A DNA stretch of 64,000 nt from Anniella stebbinsi (GCA_029215795.1 JARDYH010000002.1:203585810-203649809), one strand, 5' to 3'; counted from the stretch's first letter, positions 47,172 to 59,810 are shown. Program-made: numbers and translations. The notes: generated from the sequence alone by a model not told the origin.

Positions 47172-47500
47172 GAGATGCAAACGACTGAACCCAGGACCCC
47201 CTCATGCAAAGCCTATTACTCTGCCACTGAGCCTTTCCTGAGTTTTACTTTACCACAGATTTCTGTTTGATTGCAGAAGAATAGATTCAAAATAAAAGTC
47301 TTCACCAAAAGAACGTCAGCCACCTGTGAAATATCTTTGCTCCAGGAAGTTTCATAGAAATGTAGGAAGCTGCTTTATACTGGATCAGACCATTGGTCCA
47401 ACTCACCCAATATTGTTGACACAGACTGGCAGTAGCTTTTTCCTCACTGAAGCTGGAAATGTCAGAGATCAAACCTGGGACTTTCTGTATGCAAACATGT
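47172..47500 (-). mobile_element. tRNA-derived SINE, two minus-strand pieces
   Basis: A head piece (47172-47238; GACTGAACCCAGGACCC, CTGCCACTGAGCC) and a body piece (47348-47500; GGAAGCTGCTTTATACTGG, GACCATTGGTCC) are separated by about 110 bp. They could be two copies or one disrupted copy; the second includes its own start of a B box near 47475, favouring two copies. Confidence 0.75.
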
Positions 47501-48019
47501 GATGGGGTGGGCAAAATCATCCACGTCCGATCTGTTGGACACTCGCCCTGCTGCTGCCATCCACCTCTGTTCAACAGGCTGTGTGAGCTTTCTTTGAGAC
47601 CTAGCAAGGCCCAATGAGCACTCGGCAGCTGTACGTCCTTGCTCTGAAAAATTCTCATTTCATCCCATTGCATAAATGGTGGCCATAAAGACCCCATTTA
47701 TGGAAGAGTAAAGGTATGAACAGAGTGTGCTACCCAATGGAGGCTCTGAACAAGGGCAGATGGGCCTTGCAGATGCTCGGAGTGTGAGTCTGGAGCATGT
47801 CGTGGGTGCCTCGTTGGGTCCAGGGGGGTGGAGGTGGGGAAGTCCATCAGACTCCTAGACTCAGTCGGGTGGCTCACAACATCCATATCTATCACACTGA
47901 GCAGGGCCAACCCTTCCATGAAGCAACTTGATGCAGGTGCATCAGAGAGCAAAATTTAGGAAGAGCAGTGCCAGCTGCACCTGCTGGGGCACTCATCTCT
48001 TTTAGTCCTGCCAGCCACC

Positions 48020-48463
48020 TGTATGTGGCCACCTGTATGTGGCCAAGAAGCAGCCACTCCTGCATGCCTCCCAGCCAGCCACATTCATCACTCCTTGGTC
48101 CCACCACCTAAGTACAGGTGGCAAGTGGGACCAAGAAGTGGTCATTCACTTTCACAGCTCTGGGCCGTGTCCCACCCACCAGGACTGCTTGGTAGGTGGT
48201 TGGTTGCACCCGTCACCCACAATCCCTGCTTCTTGACACACCAGTGAATGTGGCTGGCGAGTGCAACCTTCCAGCTGCCCAAGCAAGCAGCCCAGGTGGG
48301 CAGGAAGTGTGTGAGTGTGTGGCTGCTTCTTGGTCCCACAGGTGGCAGAACCAAGAAGCAGCCGTTTGCTCACTCACTTCCCCACCTGTCCTGGAACTCT
48401 CAAGTCTTGTGAGACTTCCAGGATGAGGTTGGCTGAAGTCTCATGAGACTTGAGAGTTCCAGG
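48020..48463. repeat. Nested inverted repeats
   Basis: A 29-bp hairpin arm (48390-48418; CCTGGAACTCTCAAGTC) pairs with 48435-48463 with one mismatch. Further out, GCCAAGAAGCAGCCAC near 48043 pairs with GTGGCTGCTTCTTGG near 48325, and GGTCCCACCACC pairs with GGTGGCAAGTGGGACC nearby. Looks like a GC-rich fold-back element; termini not identified. Confidence 0.6.
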
Positions 48464-49919
48464 AAGGCAGGGCATGGTGGCGGGTGGGCACACTTAAGGC
48501 TGGGCCTGACACTGTGCTATGGTCGCTGTTTGCAAGCAATTTTGCAAGCAATGACCACATAATAAGCAGTTGTCTATAGCTATCATTTTGGCTTACTACT
48601 AAAATACAACTTATCCATGTATTCAAGGGTATAGTATTGAAGGCATGAATTCTATTCCTGTTGTTCCAAGTCTGTACATTAAAGAGGATCTTGCTGATTT
48701 TGGTCTGATAAACTTAACACTGTGCTTGTGCTTCCTATATTCATTTATTTATTTATACATATATTTATCATCTGACACAAAGGGTAGCATTTCCATCAAA
48801 ACAATTTCACTCTGCGTTGGAAGAAAAAACACTTCCCCATAATTTACAAATGCTTACTTGAAAATATGATTGGTGATAATACAGTGTAATATCTGGATTG
48901 TCTTATGTGTGACATTTGCTTCCATGAACCACATAGTTGTCAGAAGCTAATCCTGTCGAAAAACTAATCAAGGAAGGTGTTACACAAATGCAAAACATAT
49001 GATTAAACTGGGGGGGGGAGGCAAATCTCAAGAAAAGAATGAAATATTATAATGAAATTGCCACTGAATGGAGATGTGAGGGCTTTGAGCTCAGTTTAAT
49101 TAGGCCACTGAGAGGAATCCCCCAAGACTGAGACGAATTGAACAGCTAATAATCAGTTTGTTCTTTAGTGATTACCAGCTAATCATGCCCCAAACACAAC
49201 CCTGGTTCCCCTTTTGCATTCTGAATATATTTCTGGACGTTTCATTTAATCTCTTAAATTTTATGGCATACAGGTTCTAATCACCTAGCATCAAGAACTT
49301 CAACAGCCAGTAACTTTAAGAGGCCACCTATTGTTTTTAGACCAAATATTTAAATCGTGCAAGGCATCACATTTGTAAACACATTGGTCTGTAGTTAGGG
49401 ATGTTGGAGTAATCTGAAACAGGTTCAAATGACTTTGGATTTCTATGAATTTTACCTGCAGATGAAATTCATACAAATTGATTCCACAGCAGGCCAGCAT
49501 CTTCTGAGACTCATAGATTCACTGCTGGATTTAGGAACAAGCCAAGTAAGCTACAGCTTAGAGCCTCAGATTAAAAGGGGGCTCTAAATGTGTTGGAGGT
49601 AACTATGTTGTATTTTAATTGAAACCACCTTGGTTTAAATATGTTGGAACATCTGGTATGACTTACAGCAGAGTTGCCTTATATCGAAAAAGTGTGGCAA
49701 CACAGCATTTAGTATTGCAGGCCATAAGCACAAACTCGAGCTAGTTTAAAAGAAGTTCAGAACAACTTACTTCATTCATGCTCTTATACATGTCTTCAGA
49801 GAAGACTATCTAACGCTGTTTAACAACAAGCACCTGTTAACGCTGGATGGTGCTATTTCATTACCCGTTCTATTATAATGTAATACATTTTCTTTATTTT
49901 TACGGCATGGGGCCTCTGA

Positions 49920-51215
49920 ATTTTGCCATGGTACAGGGCTTCTGCATGTCTACTGGAATTAGAGGGACATGATTTAACATTTGGTTGGCATGGGTATTTG
50001 TGGTATGATAAAGCTAAAGTGAATGTAGAATTTAATAATCATTATGTGAGACGAGCGATTTTGAGAACATGGATTAAACATAAACCCAGATTGTGTCAGA
50101 AAACGCCATTATGGATTTCCTCACAGGAGGCTTTTTATAAAAGAGAACTGGCAAGTGTGAATAAATGGTTGACGTACAATGAGATTTTAGAAATAATAGA
50201 AGGAGATATTAAAATGAAATCAAGAGAGGATTTAGTGAGTGAAGGAAATGTTTGTCAGTGGTTCTCATATTTACAAATGATGGAAAAGTTTAAGATATAT
50301 TTAAAAATGGGTTTTTGAATGTACAAAATCTGAATTTGATAAAGTTTTATGTACAAATGATGATCATGTTATTTCAAAGACATATAAACTTTTGTTAAAG
50401 TATGAGACTGAAGATGAACAGATAAAAGATTATATGATAAAGTGGGCTCAAAATTTTGGGTAAAATATTAGTATGGACCAATGGGAGGATATGTGGTTGA
50501 GAGGTTTGAAATTTACCTTATGTGCCAGATTGAAAGATTTTTTTTTACAAAATGATGCACAGATGGTATATATCTCCATCAAAATTGGAAAAAATATATA
50601 AAGGGACATTGGGAAGGTTCTGGAAATCTGAAGAACAGGAAAGAACTTTTTATCATTTATGGTGGACATGTAAAATGTATTGAAGATTAAAATACAACTA
50701 CATCCAGAGTACTTTTTGTTGGGGATAATAGACGAACAGTTGACACAAGGTTATGGAACTTTATTCTTATACATGATAACGGCAGCAAGATTAATATATG
50801 CCCAGAATTGGAAGACTGAGAAAGTACTAACAGAGGAGGAATGGCTGTTGAAAATTACAGAAATGGCAGAAATGGCAAAATTCACTGCGATAATAAAACA
50901 TAAAACAACAACCGGGTTCACCGAGGAATGGAAACCTCTGACAGACTTTTTAAAAGAGAGAGAAGGGAAGGACATATCTGCATGTGGATTCAGTGATTAA
51001 ATTGGAAGAAAAACAATTGATAAAGATAGGGAAGTCAGGAAATTCACTCACTATTTTGTTTCGTTTTTAAATAGTCTTATTTTGATAAAGCATTAAGAAA
51101 ACATAGATATTTTTGTTTGTTGGAGAAATTCAGAAGTCCATTTTAATGTTCTATGTTGTATTATTGTACTGTTTGTGTTTTATCTTTGTTTGAAAAATAA
51201 AAAGTTTTAAATTCC
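49920..51215 (+). mobile_element. L1 LINE, 5'-truncated ORF2 C-terminus
   Basis: An open stretch (49923-50318, 131 residues; WIKHKPRLCQKTPLWISSQE, then KWLTYNEILEI) and later pieces (RLIYAQNWKTEKVLTEEEWL near 50790-50850, AEMAKFTAIIKHK) match the C-terminal part of vertebrate L1 ORF2. Between them the frame is broken at about 50315, 50460 and 50640. The 3' end has AAAAATAAAAAGTTTTAAAT near 51195. The endonuclease and RT domains are missing. Breaks are few, so it is moderately young. Confidence 0.88.
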
Positions 51216-52254
51216 AAAAGAAATACACTTATATGCCATTAAGAAACACACACATACACATATTATACAGCCATGATCTCTCTTCAGCATCCCCTGTGTA
51301 ACACTCTTTTTGTGTGTGCTTTGCTTATTGATTGTATGCTGAGCTAAGTAAAATCCAGAAAATGTTATGTGCTAGAGAAAGTTGCATAAATTATGGTGGA
51401 CTTTGTTGTGGACTTTTCCGAATGGGGAAAAAAACCTGATTCCATTAATGAGTAGATGACAGAAGGAAAAATGCCTGACAATCCATGAAATATAGACAGC
51501 AGATTAAATGAAATCTGTATGCCCCCATCTGTAGTAGATGGATTGATGAGAAAAGCATGATCCAAGCACTGCAAATGTTACTTATGAAAATCTGGAAGTT
51601 AATTCCAGCTTTCAGATAGTTGACTGTAGAGATAGTTCAGCTCAATTGTATATGCAAAGCTTTGTTTGCACCTGTTGCTGTTTATATCTTACATCGGTGG
51701 GTTTATTTTGTATTAAGACAGACTAAGACTCTACCGCTAAAATTTAATTCAATAGTTCATACTATGATGATGTCCAATGTTATTGGTATTCATGGGCAAT
51801 GAACAGTTCATCTTAGGATGGGTTGTTAAAATAAAATAAATAACAGCTCTGAATGTGTTGCTGATTTTAAGATAAAAACATCCCCATCGGGAACTCAGTT
51901 AAAGCAAAGTCTTTGTATCCTTGCCTTAAATCCTTGGTCTGCCAAAGGATTTAAGCGACCATCCATTTTAAAAAAAAATGTCATGCATCAAGAGGGGAGG
52001 AGTTAGCAAAACTGTGACCATGCAAAGAAGTTGTGGCCATGGTTTACAAGGGAGCAGAGTATGTCAAGGAGAGAGTGGGATTAAAAGGTCTTTAAATGTG
52101 TGATATATTTTATGGATGCTCCCTAAAGCTGTGGTTCTAAGAAATGCTTTTTAAAAAACCACACACACCTACAAACTTATTTGACCAGAGATGTGCTAGA
52201 AGAAAGTTGCTAGTTCTTACCAACAAAAGTAAACATAAAGCATGCATTTTAAAC

Positions 52255-52520
52255 AACATTATCTTACTTCTATGAATGTCTACTCAGAAATAAGCCCCAC
52301 TGAATTCAACAGGGCCTACTCTGAAGTAAATCTGCAGTTAATTACAGCCTTACAGTGCAATCCCTATTCAGGTCAACTCTGAAGAAAGCCCATTGAGTTC
52401 TATGGGGCTTACTCCCAGGTAAATACGTACCTATAAGATTGCAGCTATACACATTGAGTTGGGAGTAAGTCCCACTGAACTCATTGGAAGCATTGGGAGT
52501 AAATCCCATTGTACTGTTAG
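52255..52520. repeat. Interspersed repeat with TACTC..AGTAA motifs
   Basis: Several alternating copies of AATGTCTACTCAGAAATAAG, GGGGCTTACTCCCAGGTAAA and GGGAGTAAGTCCCACTGAAC. Single related pieces occur at 17160-17205 and 18795-18880. Common in reptile DNA; class unresolved. Confidence 0.6.
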
Positions 52521-53112
52521 ACTAGCAAAGCACAACATTTCCTTTCTTTACTACTATTTAAATACATGTGCTTGTTGTATACATGTACATATAAAAAAGA
52601 AAACATATTGAGAAAAATACATGTTTAAAAGCAGGTGAATTTACTGTGCTTTTTGTTATAATTCCTAAACTAATTGTGCTAGCAGGACAAAAAAAAGGCA
52701 CTTTCCAAAAAATGGAAAGATGTCTGAAGTCATTATCTACTAGAGGAGTAGCTTTATTCTGAGGAGTAAATGCTAATGGAATGGAGCCCTTCTTGTTTTA
52801 CATCAAACTGAGACAGGTCACTGAAATCACCAGCTACATTACAGAACACAGCACACAGGTAATCAAAACATAGCCATCAATCTGTAATTTAGAAAACCAG
52901 CACACTTAAAAGAGGGCATGTTGTCTACTTGGAATTGTATGGTGCCTTATTCTTCCACAGTAAAGTCACCATGATCCACCAGCAACTGCCGGTGAACAGC
53001 TCTGCTGTCAAAATCCTGACAGATTACGCTCTGCTAAATAAAATTGACATGCAGAAGTAAGGGATCCTAACGAGTGACACACCAAAGCTATGAAAGCCAA
53101 TGACACACTTAC

Positions 53113-53208
53113 GCTTGATAAGAACCATTTAGTGTCTGCCACTTCAAAGGCAGATTCCCCTGAGATGTCTTTAATTCCATGTGGCACCTCACACCCGGTG
53201 TTCAACAT
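53113..53208 (-). CDS. Candidate first coding exon of an unidentified host gene
   Basis: On the minus strand an ATG (53206-53208) opens exactly 32 codons, beginning MLNTGCEVPHGIKDI and ending FLSS, followed at once by GTAAGTGTG, a good splice-donor match, in phase 0. The frame continues open to 53008, so the exon end is inferred. Upstream on the same strand are a TATA-like CATATAA near 53450 and an ACCAATCA CCAAT box near 53618, compatible with a promoter and a 5' UTR of about 200 bases. The surrounding 500 bp contain none of the repeats that fill most of the window. I do not recognise the peptide. It could be a chance ORF. No acceptor or second exon is visible in the window. Confidence 0.3.
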
Positions 53209-53640
53209 CGCAGCTTTTTAGAGATGAAAGGCACAGGACGTCAGAGGTGCTCTGACAAATAGGTGCAGGATGTGGAATACATATTCTTTAGCCTCTTATT
53301 GATTCAAAACATTTGTCGGATCTAGAAAGCTGCTTTTTGAAGCACTTCAGCTCCAGTCGTTGCTTCTCTCTCCTTGATCTAGCATTTATGGGGCTGTCTT
53401 TATGTCTTCTAAGCTCTGCAGGGGCTGCGCAGTAGTGCTGGGTTAGTTATATGATGCAGCCACCAACTCGCAGCCACCGCAAGGCTTTTTGTCAAAGCTG
53501 CACGGTAAAAAAGTTGGGAACTTAACTGACTTTTTTCTTCGAAGTGAGGTCACCACAGCCCTTCCACTGTGTGACCGTGCTCTGGGGTTGAGCCAGAGGT
53601 GGATGGCAACCCCTGATTGGTTGCCAAAGCCAGACAGAGG
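53209..53640 (-). promoter_or_regulatory. Possible promoter and 5' UTR upstream of the candidate exon
   Basis: Reading the minus strand: ACCAATCAG (CCAAT box) near 53618, a TGACCTCACT half-site near 53555, CATATAA near 53450, then about 240 bases to the ATG at 53208. GC content is higher than in the flanks and I see no repeat. The arrangement is suggestive only; CCAAT-to-TATA spacing (about 165) is longer than typical. Confidence 0.25.
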
Positions 53641-54033
53641 GCAGGTTTGTATTAATTAATTTCTCTGATTCTGCAGTATTTCACCCCAATTTATATCTGA
53701 AACTGCACATTTGTGGAGGGCGCTTATTAGGGATGTGCACGACCGAAATTATCATATCGTACCATTACCGGAAATTCCGACATAAAAAAATTTCAGATCC
53801 GATCATATCAGGGGGTACCCGGATTTGATTGGATCAGAAATCCAATAAATATCGGAAGTTTCGATATGATAACAGTGTTTTTCCCCATAGGTTTGCATTG
53901 GGGGAAAGAACGCTTTTCCCCAATGCAAGTCTATGGGGGAAAACACTGGGCAGGCACTCCCTCCCTCCCCCCACTCACATTCCCTCCCCCCACTCGCGCT
54001 CCTTACCCACCACCACCTCCACCGTCGCCGCCC

Positions 54034-54153
54034 CGTACTACTGCTAAACAGGCTTTCCGGCCTGTTCGTCAGTACAGAGAAGCGCCGAGTGATGTCATCA
54101 TTTGGCATGGCTCTGTACTGACGAACAAGCCAGAAAGCCTGTTTAGCAGTACT
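54034..54153. repeat. Inverted repeat in the hAT element
   Basis: GTACTACTGCTAAACAGGCT near 54034 pairs with AGCCTGTTTAGCAGTAC near 54153, and the inner part (CTGTTCGTCAGTACAGAG) pairs with CTCTGTACTGACGAACA. A small mismatch separates the two pairings. Confidence 0.85.
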
Positions 54154-54228
54154 ATGGGGTAGTGGCGGCGGGGAAGGCCCAGATAAGGAGTGAGGGGGGA
54201 GGGGAGGGAGAGATCCCCCTTACCTGGA

Positions 54229-54334
54229 CCTTGTCCGCTGCTGTCTGCTGCCGTCCGCTGCTAGGAACTACTGAGAACTAGGCTTTATGGCCTAGTTCTC
54301 AGTAGTTCCTAGCAGCGGACGGCAGCGGACAAGG
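54229..54334. repeat. Strong hairpin in the hAT element
   Basis: The arm ending AACTACTGAGAACTAGGC (54283) pairs with GCCTAGTTCTCAGTAGTT (from 54290) across a 6-bp loop; the right arm extends 45 bp to 54334. The left arm has one more copy of a TGTCCGCTGC-like decamer than the right. Confidence 0.9.
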
Positions 54335-54782
54335 CCCTGGTAAGGAGCACAAGTGGGGGGGGGGGGGAAGGAGGGCCAGCCTAGGTCCGATATCCCAATG
54401 TGTCCAATAATTATAGGACATATGGATTTTGGATCAGATCAGATAGGGCCTGAGGGAATGTGTATCGTTATCGTTAATCGGATGTCCGATAACAACCTTA
54501 TTGGTCGTTATTGGCCATTGTAATGATACGATACACATCCCTAGCGCTTATATCCTTTACTTTGCTGATGCACATCTGTGCCTCTCCAGTTTATAAAAAT
54601 AGACGTCTGATGCTTTCCCTGACCATTTGCTCTAATGGGTCGAAATTGGGGTGGGGGTGCTCTCATAGGGACAGCACCCCCATTTCACTCCATTATAGCA
54701 AGCTGTCAGGGAACACAGCAGATCTCTATTTTTATAAACTGGAGAGGTACAACTGTGCATCAGCAAAGTAAAGGATATAAAC

Positions 54783-55102
54783 TATGGTGACCAGATAAAA
54801 TCCAGGTCAGGGCTCATGTAACTTTAACAGTTGTAGAAAAAAGGGAATTTCAGCCAGTGTCATTTGTATGCAATTAGTTTCTGATGAAATTCCCTCTTCA
54901 TCACAACTGTTAAAGTTGCAGGGGCCCTGCCTTCTTTTCTATATGGTCACTCTGGTTTAGTGCATGCACCTTTAACTGTTGTGATGAAGAGGGAATATCA
55001 CCAGGAACTAATTGCATACAAATGACACTGGCTGAAATTCCCTTTTCTCTACAACTGTTAAAGTTACATGAGCCCTGACCTGGATTTTATCTGGTCACCC
55101 TA
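54783..55102. mobile_element. Fold-back MITE with imperfect 8-bp target duplication
   Basis: Two units in inverted orientation (54783-54953 and 54966-55102). Ends are TATGGTGACCAGATAAAATC and, inverted, TAGGGTGACCAGATAAAATC. Flanks ATATAAAC (54775-54782) and ATATAAGC (55103-55110) match at 7 of 8 positions, fitting hAT. Same family as 24278-24590 and 44293-44460. Confidence 0.8.
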
Positions 55103-56236
55103 ATATAAGCACCCACCACAATTGTGCAGATTCTCCCTTCAGATCCTGCCCTGGATAACTTGGAATTTTTGTTTTTTCTCAGAACAGTGGGCATAATGCA
55201 GGGAGGGGAGGGGAGTATTATCACCCCCCCCAAACCCGGAAGTATGTTTTTCCAGGTTTTAGGGATAGCTAGCTCTGCCTTATAACACTGAAGGAGAAGA
55301 GACGATTTCATCATACTGTGCTTTCCTCCTGTGCTCATCAAGATGACGCCTGTGTCAGGGGTAGGGTGGGGAAATCTACTGCAGCCTAGGGACCACATTC
55401 CCTCCCAAAGAACTTTCTGGGACCTGTATGGGTGGTTCCATGCAAAAAGGGAGTAGGGTCAAAGCTAAACTCCACCAACTCTCATACATTCATAACCCCA
55501 CATTTTCACATCTAACACACCTGTTCCATCATACACATGAGCATCTGACTGGGTCCGTGAGGGCAGCAACCCTCCCCCGCATCCAGCCCTCATGGACCAT
55601 TGGATGTGCTTGGCTTGGACCCATGGCCAAGCACTCAAGAGCCCCCTGCAAGTGCTTGGCAACCCCCCACCCTGGCATCATGCCCTTCCCACTGCATTAA
55701 TGTCAACCACCATTAATGCAGGGGGGAATGTGCAATTTCTGGAAGCTGCAGAAGTTGCACTTCTCCCACTACACCAATGGGGGCCTTAAAGGCCCTATTA
55801 GCGCATGCTTCCACCCATATCTCGCACATAACCTGATGCGTGGGAGTTTGCAATTCAAAGAAAGGAAGTTCAAAGACCCCACAGAATGTGCCCAATGTTT
55901 GAGTGTGCCTAAGTAGGTTTGGATCTGAGCCATAATTTGGAATCTATAGTCGTCTGGAAGTATAATTTTACAAACTTCATTTCAAAAAAATGGAAACAAC
56001 TGATTCAGATAATATTGTATTCTGCAGTTGTACTAACCTGTTCTTCAAAAAAAAAAAAAATCCCCCTATAGTATCACTCTGCATAGGGGTGATGGGGGGG
56101 AGGTTCAAAATGATCAGAAATTTTTGATAACGTATGATGCATTCTCAAACAACTCACAGAGAAGCAATACAGTTTTCTCTGCTCCTCTTTAATCATTGCA
56201 GTCCACAGTTTCCTATACTGTTGTAATGATGAGAGA

Positions 56237-56267
<31 letters not shown>

Positions 56268-56984
56268 CGCACTTATGCTTCTGAATGTTCATTTGACATT
56301 TGAAATACTTTCATCTCTAATTTTGGATAGCAACAGAGTTTCATGCTAAATAATATTAAAAAAGATTATGACTTGGATTCAACACAAGGTGGTAAAGAGC
56401 TTTTGATTATAATATTTCAACAGCGTGAGAATCGACGGCAAAGGCTAGAAGGAAATTCGGGCTCTCTGTGGGAGAACAATCTACAGAACAAAAACCTTTT
56501 ACTACCCAGGAGGACTTTACCAAATTTTAGATGCTGATTTCCCTCACTTTTCCTTTCAGCATGGGAACATCTCTATTAGCGCCTTTCAGGCCAGAATATC
56601 ATGCAGGGAATTAAAAGGGCAGCACAACCTGGAAAACGGCATCTATTATATAGATTGCAGGCATAACAATCCACCTAATTATAAAGTTATGCTTATTCAC
56701 ATATATTTAGCGTCTTGTAAAAGCAGCAAATGGAACACTAAAGGTGTGCGGCATTCAAAGGGACACCGTCACAGCTTCTAGATTAAAATGTATGCTCCTA
56801 AACACACGCCTAAACCCAACTCAAAAATTTAAAGCATTTAATAGTGTTTCGTTTTATGTTAACTATTGCATGCCCACATTGGAAGAATGAGACAAGACAC
56901 AGAAGTATGGGTTAACTAGGGACACCCTTTCTTAATTTACTCACACAACAAGATCTGCACCTTTAACACATGTGGGGGGGGGGG

Positions 56985-57160
56985 TTAGTTAGTTATTTAG
57001 CTATCACATTTTTATCCCACTCCTTAGCCAAAAAAAGGCTCCTAGATTGGCTTACAAATCAATCAGTATAGAAGACAGTCCCTGCCCTCAGGCTTGCAAT
57101 CTAAAAAAAAAAGACATGGCACACAAGGAAAAGGGGATGGAGAGTAAATAGGTGAAACAG
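56985..57160 (-). mobile_element. LINE/SINE 3' fragment, minus strand
   Basis: Contains ATTTTTATCCCACTCCTTAG, GGCTTACAAATC and AGACAGTCCCTGCCCTCAGG, a 3' region frequent in reptile LINE copies. No ORF. Family not resolved. Confidence 0.5.
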
Positions 57161-58601
57161 AGACAGAGAGACAGAGAATTAAGTAGACTGTCAGCAGGGA
57201 TGGTGGGATGGTGCTGCACCCACCTCTCATATCTCAAAGGAGGAGCAGACCAACTGGAGCAGTTAATAACTCTCATAGGGGTGTGCAAGGGGTGTGCCAG
57301 GTGTGTCCAGGTACACCCTAATGTCTCAAGCAAAAAGTAGGGGGCCATTGAGTGTCATCAGGAGGAGCAGGAGCAGGAGCCAGACGCAGTAGGAATGGCC
57401 CTCCGGCTACTCCACCGCCACACCGAAGAACTGATGCCTCCGAGAGACCATCATTGCTCCTGGCAGCAGGAATGAAAAGGCCAGTGTCACCACAAAGCCC
57501 CACCAATGCCAGGCTTTCAGGAGTATCTCCTCATTCCCCCCGCAACCTGCAGTGGCCCTCCTGCAGTCAAGCAAGCCAAACACAGAGTAGGGTATCAGTG
57601 TCTGCAGTGATTAATAAATAAATGTATAGAAACAATGTCCTTTATGACTGAGTATTCAATAAATGTTCATCTTTTTTTAAAAAAAATCCCTGGGTACACA
57701 CTCTAATAAAATGTGCTGCACACACCTATGATAACTCTACAGTGGACTGGCAGCTTACTTTAATTGGAGCTAGGTACTCCTGGATTAGAGGTAGTCATTC
57801 ACTACTCCTTTTCCAACTACCACACTTTTTTGAGGTGTAAAGAGGTCTTCCTACAACCCACATCCCAGACCCTACACTTCCAATTAGGTGACACAGAACA
57901 TCCTCAAAGTGAACTTGCACTTCACAGACCTAAATGGCAAGTCCTGGGAGTACCTAATCTCCTTAATGCCTCCAAGTGCTCACCAAAATGCTCCCTATCA
58001 CATCTTAGGCCACACAGCCCCCCACCAAATTTTGACCAAGCTACTAACGCAGCACACCTGAGGCACTAACTATTCAACTCAGACCAAAGTGTAGCATAGC
58101 CAACCCACCATCCTGCTGCAAATTCAGCCAATCTTCTGGCTGGCCAAAACAAAAAAATCCTACTTAGCCATGACATATCCAGGAAACCTTACATTGTGTT
58201 TTCAATGGAGGGAATTCCGCTGAAGAATGAAGAGACACAGCAAAAAATACTTTCTTTTAGGGGGGGAAATTGCTTCCCAAAATGCATATATTTGGGAACG
58301 TTGTAGAAATATGTGCATGTTTTGAGAAATGTTGATGAAGATGAGTATGAATTTTCATGCAGATTTTAAAAAAATAAATGAATCACAAACTAATGCCAAA
58401 ATGGGATAGAATAACATGGGGGAGGGGGGAAATGAGACACTGAGCAAAATCAAGCAAAATGGAACAGATTTATGGCAAAAACTACACCTCTGTAGAAATA
58501 TATGAATCAGTCTTATTGAAATGAATATACTAAAGTCATACAATGGAGAGCATTCAGTTAAGACTCCTGGTGACTTAGGAAGTTACTGAGTCATAATTTT
58601 A

Positions 58602-58632
<31 letters not shown>

Positions 58633-59810
58633 GATAAACAAACAACCTTTTTATATATTTAAAGCCCAGTTTCAGAGCAAGCAGTGGATTGAAAAAAAAA
58701 AGTAATTCCAATGTATAATGCAAGGATCTATAATACCTAACATGCCTGCTCTTCTTTTTCACTTCAGGCTACTAGAGCCAAAGTAGCTACAAAATTAGAA
58801 TCTTAAAAGTAATGAAACCAATTTTGCTGATGAATCAAGAGTGCTCTCTCTTATTCAATATGGAATTGCTGTCACCTGAATCTATTCAAAAATGTCATTT
58901 TCACTTATCATTATGATTTTACTCAGGAGAATTGAGGGCTAAAATTCAACTTTTCATGTTTTATAAATCATAGTAATATCCTCCACTATTTTAATCTTTT
59001 CATCATTCCTTTGTTTGATTGGCTACTTTGGCTACAAGTTCCACATCTCTGCCTCTTTTATAGCCTCTCTAACCCATGGAGAAGTGAATGGAAATGAGCC
59101 ATCCATGAATACAGAAGCTATTGCAAAGGTTAAAGAACTAATATTTTTGCAAAATATTTCACAAAACACATTGTGTGACATGTCTGACAGCAAATATTTA
59201 TAATGAATTTTCCTGAATAAGACATTGTGATGACTTCCTTCCATGCCTGCTAGAGACAAATGCTGAAATTGTGGGTCACAAACCATAGAAAGTTAAGCAC
59301 TTACAGGTCCTATTGATTTCAATGGGAGAGTTCAAAATATACTTAAATCTATCCTCTTGAAATCAATGAGACTGAAAAGGGCTTAACTTGGACTTCATTA
59401 TGCCTATAGAAGTTGGTGCAGATGTGGCTTTTGCATGAACCCTGGAAGTAAGGTAATCATCCCACTGCATAAGAACAGAACCACCCTCTGTTTTTATTTA
59501 ATTTGGTTTCAGGATATTTGGGGGTTAAATGTGTGTGTGTGTGTTTGTATGTGTGTGTTCATATTTTAAAGGTATAACAGTTGAGTTATAATGCCAAGCT
59601 CTGGAAGTTTTGCTCAGGAAGCTAGGACTTCAGGGGTGAATAAATGTCAGAGGAAGAAAAAAAAATTTAGACTTGGGAAATAAAAACTTAGTTTCAGAAA
59701 TAAACAAGAAACTACCCTCCTGCTTGGTTAGGGCTGAGGAGGAAATAATAATAATTTTAAGAGATAAAAACTTTGACAGACAGGCAGAGGAAGGAACAGG
59801 GAGAACAGAG

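Larger units (their letters stand above)
43520..49900. other. Mostly unassigned between listed repeats
   Basis: Outside the MITE, R4 fragment, L2 tail, SINE pieces and inverted repeats, no gene is recognised. 44610-45030 is open in two consecutive frames without a known motif. Confidence 0.45.
53728..54543. mobile_element. hAT-type non-autonomous element with 8-bp target duplication
   Basis: Left end TAGGGATGTGCACGACC, right end ATACACATCCCTA (inverted). The 8-bp duplication GCGCTTAT occurs at 53720-53727 and 54544-54551, diagnostic of hAT integration. There is no transposase ORF. The 816-bp interior is built from short tandem inverted repeats, including hairpins at 54034-54153 and 54229-54334. 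It sits in the left arm of a palindromic element. Confidence 0.92.
53695..55135. mobile_element. Palindromic fold-back element carrying two hAT-type insertions
   Basis: Ignoring the insertions, the left arm (about 53705-53727 plus 54544-54609: CTTATATCCTTTACTTTGCT) pairs with the right arm (54718-54782 plus 55103-55125: AGCAAAGTAAAGGATATAA). The outer flanks also pair (CTGCACATTTGTGG with CCACAATTGTGCAG). A hAT (53728-54543) interrupts the left arm and a fold-back MITE (54783-55102) the right arm. There is no coding content. Confidence 0.75.

Noticed and set aside
57352..58069. Plus-strand ORFs rich in Pro, Ser and Arg
   Set aside because: No domain and no splice or promoter context; composition alone explains them.
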